From assembly GCF_009923995.1 (NCBI RefSeq), contig NZ_RFSK01000058.1:1-37440 (forward strand): 37,440 nucleotides of DNA, in the 5' to 3' direction. The stretch comes from Janthinobacterium sp. (GTDB lineage Bacteria; Pseudomonadota; Gammaproteobacteria; Burkholderiales; Burkholderiaceae_D). Numbering within the stretch: the first letter of the stretch is position 1; each line of letters begins with the position of its first letter. The translations under genes and the position numbers were made by a program. This document shows positions 33,767 through 37,440 of the stretch, in pieces. The notes under the pieces are model-generated. The model searched no databases. It worked only from the letters and a program-made list of their open reading frames with translations, and had not been told where the DNA came from.

Positions 33767-34573
33767 TCAAGCCTTGCGCAGGCGCTGCGTGACGTCGAGG
33801 CCGATGCCGCGGTAGCCGATGAAGCGGCTGCCATTGTCGAACATCGGTTCGCCGCTCACCTGCAGGTACTGCACGCTGCCGTCACCGTTCGTGCGGCTGT
33901 AGATGAAGTCGAGGAAGGGTTCCCGCGCAGCAATCTTGGCGTCGAGCAAAGCGCGCTCGCTGGCATTCCAGCGCTGCGGCTCTTCCTCGCTGCCGATGCC
34001 CAGCATGTCGGCCACGGGACCGGAAAAGCGCGTCAGCTTGCCCTGCGCATCCTGCTCCCAGTACCAGTCGGACGACAGTTCCGTGAAGCGCTGGAAGCGC
34101 GCTTCGCTTTCGCGCAGCTCCGCCGTGCGCGCTTCCACCATCTGCTCCAGCGACTTGCTGTATTCGCCCAGCTTCTGGTACAGCAGGCGCACTTCCAGCA
34201 TGTTGTGAATGCGCGTCTTGACTTCCACCAGGTCGAAGGGCTTGCTGACGAAATCCTTGGCGCCGGCCTGCAGGGCGCGCAGCTTGTGGCCGGGCTGGGC
34301 CGTGATCACCAGCACGGGCAGGTAGCTGCCCGCCTCGATGGCGCGCAAGCCATCCATGACTTCAAAGCCATCCATTTCCGGCATCTGCAGGTCGAGCAGG
34401 ATCAGGTCGTAGCGGTGCTGCTGGTGCAGCGCGCGCACGGCCTGCGGGTCCATGGTGGAGGTGATGCGCGTGTAGCCGGCGCTGCGCAGCACCTGCTCGA
34501 GCAGCATGACGTTGGCCTCCTGGTCATCGACGATGAGGATGCTGGCGTTCAGGATCTCGGTGGCTTGAAGCAT
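33767..34573 (-). CDS. Receiver-PAS signalling protein
   Basis: 268 residues. An N-terminal receiver domain (about 10-128) has phosphoacceptor D61 in LILLDLQMPEMDG and Lys in FVSKPFDLVEV. A coiled-coil linker (about 130-160) leads to a PAS domain (about 160-265; ARFQRFTELSSDWYWEQDAQGKL). There is no DNA-binding, GGDEF, EAL or kinase domain, so the output is by protein contact, or it is a relay component. The start at 34573 has AGGAA. It follows the hybrid kinase gene after 28 bp and is probably its partner. Confidence 0.88.
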   Translation of the reverse strand: MLQATEILNASILIVDDQEANVMLLEQVLRSAGYTRITSTMDPQAVRALHQQHRYDLILLDLQMPEMDGFEVMDGLRAIEAGSYLPVLVITAQPGHKLRALQAGAKDFVSKPFDLVEVKTRIHNMLEVRLLYQKLGEYSKSLEQMVEARTAELRESEARFQRFTELSSDWYWEQDAQGKLTRFSGPVADMLGIGSEEEPQRWNASERALLDAKIAAREPFLDFIYSRTNGDGSVQYLQVSGEPMFDNGSRFIGYRGIGLDVTQRLRKA

Positions 34574-34601
34574 GGCGGTATTCCTAAAAATAAGTGCTGA
34601 A

Positions 34602-36506
34602 TTAGCGTACTGCGTGAATGTCGTCGGCCAGGCCATGCGCAGCCGCATGGTGCAGGGCCACGTCGAGCGCGTCCATGAATTCGACGACCTTGATGGGCTT
34701 GGTCAGATAGCGGAAGAAACCCGCCTGCAAGCCCTTTTCGATGTCGCGCGGCACGGCGTTGGCCGACAGCGCCATGACGGGAATGTGGCGGGTGAGCGGG
34801 TCGCCGAGCAGGATGTGCAGGGCGCCATAGCCGCTGATGCCGGGCAGGTTGATATCCATCAAGATCACGTCCGGCTGATAGGTGCGCGCCAGGTCGATGC
34901 CCAGGTGCGCATCGATGGCCGTCAGCAGCTTCAAATCGCTGCGGCGGGCGATCAGTTGCTCGACCAGCGCCAGGTTGGCGGGATTGTCTTCCACGTACAG
35001 CAGGGTGCGCAGGCTTTCCTGCGGCTCCTGCACCTGCGGCAGCGCGTCGCCATCGTCCAGCGCCAGTGCCGGCGCGCGGCTGGCGGCCAGCTCGAACCAG
35101 AAGGTGGTGCCCACGCCCACCGCGCTGTCGACGCCGATGGTGCCGCCCATCAACTCCACCAGCTGCTTGGTAACGACGAGGCCGATACCCGTGCCCTCTT
35201 CCGTGCTGTTTTCCTGTCCCAGGCGGTTGAAGGGCTGGAACAGCTGCGCCAGTTGCTGCGCATCGAGGCCGGCACCGCTGTCGCGCACGCTCACGCGCAC
35301 TTTGTCGCCGTGGCGGCTGCATTCGACGGTGACGGCGCCGCCGCCCTGGTTGTACTTGATGGCGTTCGACAGCAGGTTGATCATCACCTGTTTCACGCGC
35401 GTGCGGTCCGCGTGCACGTAGAAGGCCTGGCCGCAGCGGGGGAAATGCAGGCGGATGCCCCGCTTCTCCGCCTGCGGCGCGATCATCGCCTGGCAATCCT
35501 GCAGCACGTCGAGCAGGGACATGGCTTCCTGTGACAGCGTCACCTTGCCCGATTCGATCATGGCCAGGTCGAGGATTTCATTGATCAAACGCAAGAGATA
35601 CCAGCCGCCCTTGAGGATCTGTTCGATCGAGCGCTGCTGGGGCTGGGTCGGCGGCGGCACGTCGGACGCCATCAGCTGGGCAAAGCCCAGCACGGCGTTC
35701 AGCGGCGTGCGCAATTCATGGCTCATGCTCGACAGGAATTCGGACTTGGCGCGGTTGGCCTTGTCCGCCACCTGGCGCGCCTTTTTCAGCTCGGCATTAT
35801 TGGTCTCCACCAGCGAGCGCGTGTACGCCTGCTGCTCCTGCAGGCGCTGGTCCAGCAGCGCCTGCTCCGCCTCGACCTGTTTGCGCGCCGTGTTATCCGT
35901 GCCGATCAGCAGGTAGCCGATGACCTTGTTCTGCGCGTCGCGCAAGGCCGTCACGGAGACGATGGCGGGAAAGCGGCTGCCATCGTTGCGGATGTAGGTC
36001 AGTTCATAGATATCTTCGATGCCGCGCGTGGCCTTGAAGACGAGCGCTTCCACCCCGGGCGTGATGGGCGTGTCGAGCTCGGCGCTGAGCGCTTGCGCCC
36101 GCGCAATGATCTCTTGCGCGTCAGAAATACCGGCCGGCGTCAGCTTGTCCACCACGTCGCTGGCGGCATAGCCGAGCATGCGTTCGGCGCCCACGTTGAA
36201 GATCTGGATCACGCCCTGCGCATCGGTGGCGATGCACGAGAAATTGGCGCTGTTGAAGATGGCGTCCTGCAGGGCGCCCGCCTTGAGCACCTGGCGCGGC
36301 AGGCTGGCCGCCGCCGTGCGCCGGTACAGCGCCACCAGCAGCAGCAACAGCAGGCCGAGCAGGGCCTCGATCAGGATCGCCGTATCGAACGGCGCGCGCC
36401 AGGCCAGCACGCCGACGGCCAGCAGCACGATGGCGCTGAACGAGAATGCCAGTGCCATGGGCCAGCGCGACGGGGCGCGATGGGGATGATTTTCAACTGA
36501 GTGCAT
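34602..36506 (-). CDS. Hybrid sensor histidine kinase with PAS and receiver domains
   Basis: 634 residues. Two N-terminal membrane helices (about 18-37 and 44-61) are followed by a PAS domain (about 80-210, ILFN-like start DAIFNSANFSCIATDAQG), a HisKA domain with H263 in SSMSHELRTPLNAV, an ATPase domain (N-box INLLSNAIKYN, G1 DSGAGL, G2 GTGIGLVV) and a C-terminal receiver with D551 in VILMDINLPG. The signal passes from the PAS input through H263 to D551 and perhaps to the receiver-PAS protein encoded next. No cognate DNA-binding regulator is adjacent except the Crp-type gene upstream. The start at 36506 has a weak ribosome site. Confidence 0.9.
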   Translation of the reverse strand: MHSVENHPHRAPSRWPMALAFSFSAIVLLAVGVLAWRAPFDTAILIEALLGLLLLLLVALYRRTAAASLPRQVLKAGALQDAIFNSANFSCIATDAQGVIQIFNVGAERMLGYAASDVVDKLTPAGISDAQEIIARAQALSAELDTPITPGVEALVFKATRGIEDIYELTYIRNDGSRFPAIVSVTALRDAQNKVIGYLLIGTDNTARKQVEAEQALLDQRLQEQQAYTRSLVETNNAELKKARQVADKANRAKSEFLSSMSHELRTPLNAVLGFAQLMASDVPPPTQPQQRSIEQILKGGWYLLRLINEILDLAMIESGKVTLSQEAMSLLDVLQDCQAMIAPQAEKRGIRLHFPRCGQAFYVHADRTRVKQVMINLLSNAIKYNQGGGAVTVECSRHGDKVRVSVRDSGAGLDAQQLAQLFQPFNRLGQENSTEEGTGIGLVVTKQLVELMGGTIGVDSAVGVGTTFWFELAASRAPALALDDGDALPQVQEPQESLRTLLYVEDNPANLALVEQLIARRSDLKLLTAIDAHLGIDLARTYQPDVILMDINLPGISGYGALHILLGDPLTRHIPVMALSANAVPRDIEKGLQAGFFRYLTKPIKVVEFMDALDVALHHAAAHGLADDIHAVR

Positions 36507-36549
36507 GGGAAGCCCGGGCAATGAAACAATAAGAGGGGAAACGGGAGAA

Positions 36550-37290
36550 TCAGGCGCCCTGGCGCTGGCGCACGTCCGACAGCAGGCGCGCAAATTCCTT
36601 CTTCACCACGCCATAGCATTCGCACACGTGGCCTTCCAGCCCGGCGCGGTCCAGCACGGAGATATGCCCGCGCCGGTAACTGATGAAGCCGCGCTGCTGC
36701 AGGCGCCCTGCCGCTTCCGTCACGCCTTCGCGGCGCACGCCCAGCATGTTGGCAATCAACTCCTGCGTCATGGTCAGCTCGCGGTTCGGCAGGCGGTCCA
36801 TGGTCAGCAGCAGCCAGCGGCACAGTTGCTGCTCCACCGTATGGTGGCGGTTGCACACGGCCGTCTGCGACATCTGCGTGATCAGCGCTTGCGTGTAGCG
36901 CAGCAGCAAGCGCATGACGGGGCCGGCGCGGTCGAATTCTTCCATCAGCACGTGCGCCTTCAGGCGAAAGCCGATGCCGCCCGTCTGCACGACGGCGCGG
37001 CTCGGCGTCGAATTGCCGCCCATGAACAGCGACACGCCCACGATGCCTTCATTGCCGACGCCGGCGATTTCCGACGAGCCGCCGTTTTCCAGCAGATAGT
37101 GCAGCGAGACGATGGCGGTGGTGGGAAAGTACACGTGCTGCAGCTTGTCGCCCGAATCGTAGATCACGTCGCCCAGCAGCATGGAGACCTGCTCCAGGTG
37201 CGGCGCCAGGCGCGCGAAATCCGCGTCGAGCATGGCGGCGAGCAAATGATTCTGGTTCGGGTTGTGGTGCGGGACATGCGGACTCGACAT
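36550..37290 (-). CDS. Crp/Fnr family transcriptional regulator
   Basis: 246 residues. A cyclic-nucleotide-binding-type domain (about 20-130; YFPTTAIVSLHYLLENG) and a C-terminal HTH_Crp (about 155-235; ELTMTQELIANMLGVRREGVTEAAGRLQ) are clear. The Fnr cysteine cluster for an Fe-S centre is not present, so it is not an Fnr-type oxygen sensor. The start at 37290 has AGGA upstream. The hybrid kinase gene follows after 43 bp on the same strand, so the regulator, kinase, receiver-PAS protein and small membrane protein may form one operon. Confidence 0.88.
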   Translation of the reverse strand: MSSPHVPHHNPNQNHLLAAMLDADFARLAPHLEQVSMLLGDVIYDSGDKLQHVYFPTTAIVSLHYLLENGGSSEIAGVGNEGIVGVSLFMGGNSTPSRAVVQTGGIGFRLKAHVLMEEFDRAGPVMRLLLRYTQALITQMSQTAVCNRHHTVEQQLCRWLLLTMDRLPNRELTMTQELIANMLGVRREGVTEAAGRLQQRGFISYRRGHISVLDRAGLEGHVCECYGVVKKEFARLLSDVRQRQGA

Positions 37291-37341
37291 GGGCAGGATT
37301 CCTGTTTTCCAGTCGTCAGCTAGGGGATGAGAGAGAGGCGT

Positions 37342-37440
37342 CCGAACGAGGGCCGCCATGGCATGCAGCGTAACACAGGGCCTGCACCATGCCCCGACTA
37401 TATTTCTTATCGGCATGATCGTCCGTTCGGTACCGAACGG
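37342..37440. promoter_or_regulatory. CGTTCGG repeats upstream of the Crp-type gene
   Basis: The last 18 bases of the window form the perfect palindrome CCGTTCGGTACCGAACGG (37423-37440). The half-site CCGAACG occurs again at 37342-37348, 52 bp before the start codon of the Crp-type gene. Three copies of one 7-bp motif in 100 bp, two of them in a palindrome, suggest an operator. The palindrome could equally be the terminator hairpin of a gene beyond the window. Confidence 0.4.

Overview
The window is a high-GC stretch of chromosome that looks like a member of the Oxalobacteraceae (Betaproteobacteria), most like Janthinobacterium, Massilia or Duganella. The evidence is strong G/C third-position bias, a PEP-CTERM exported protein, an Aer-like PAS chemoreceptor, a TonB-dependent receptor and a thiC-S-G-D-E operon behind a TPP riboswitch. 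The genus is inferred from protein character only. I see no rRNA, tRNA, CRISPR array, insertion sequence, integrase or prophage gene. Coding density is normal and the genes are intact apart from the left edge. Start sites were moved inward from the longest frame wherever a ribosome binding site, signal peptide or operon overlap argued for it.

Layout. 1-1862 (minus): a PEP-CTERM protein followed one base later by a secreted S8 peptidase cut by the window edge. 2305-3908 (plus): a HisKA_3 sensor kinase and its NarL-type regulator, overlapping by 4 bp. 3905-6406 (minus): a TonB-dependent receptor. 6503-8824: a divergent pair of an Lrp/AsnC regulator and an acetolactate synthase large subunit; the gap contains a 15-bp site that fits the classical Lrp consensus at every position. 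8835-12130: an AraC-type regulator divergent from a cytochrome P450, then a GNAT acetyltransferase and a MazG-like pyrophosphohydrolase. 12341-13434: an exported protein of unknown function coupled to a small SmpA/OmlA-like lipoprotein. 13527-17757 (minus): an Aer-like chemoreceptor and a DEAD-box RNA helicase with two C-terminal DbpA-type RNA-binding domains. 18040-21986: an alpha/beta hydrolase of the non-heme haloperoxidase type, an M28 aminopeptidase, an SRPBCC protein and a dienelactone hydrolase. 22095-25241 (minus): a 1048-residue MshQ-like (DUF6701) surface protein with an N-terminal beta-helix built from 18-residue coils. 25357-28591: a GlxA-type regulator, a small membrane protein, glutathione-dependent formaldehyde dehydrogenase and an ANTAR response regulator. 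28669-33331 (minus): the thiamine operon. 33444-37290 (minus): a possible signalling operon of a Crp/Fnr regulator, a hybrid histidine kinase, a receiver-PAS protein and a small membrane protein.

How genes work together. thiC (pyrimidine branch), thiS/thiG (thiazole branch), thiD (HMP phosphorylation) and thiE (coupling) form one TPP-controlled pathway unit. thiF and thiO/thiH are not in the window and must be elsewhere. The Lrp regulator probably controls the divergent acetolactate synthase gene and itself. The kinase/regulator pair at 2305-3908 and the hybrid kinase/receiver-PAS pair at 33767-36506 are self-contained signalling units with unknown inputs.

I did not find a clearly new multi-gene system such as a defence island or biosynthetic cluster. 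The most unusual items are the orphan MshQ-like protein with the 18-residue-coil beta-helix, the helicase with the duplicated RNA-binding domain, the matching Lrp operator, the structured 143-bp spacer inside the thi operon, and several well-formed inverted repeats at promoters that may be undescribed operators.
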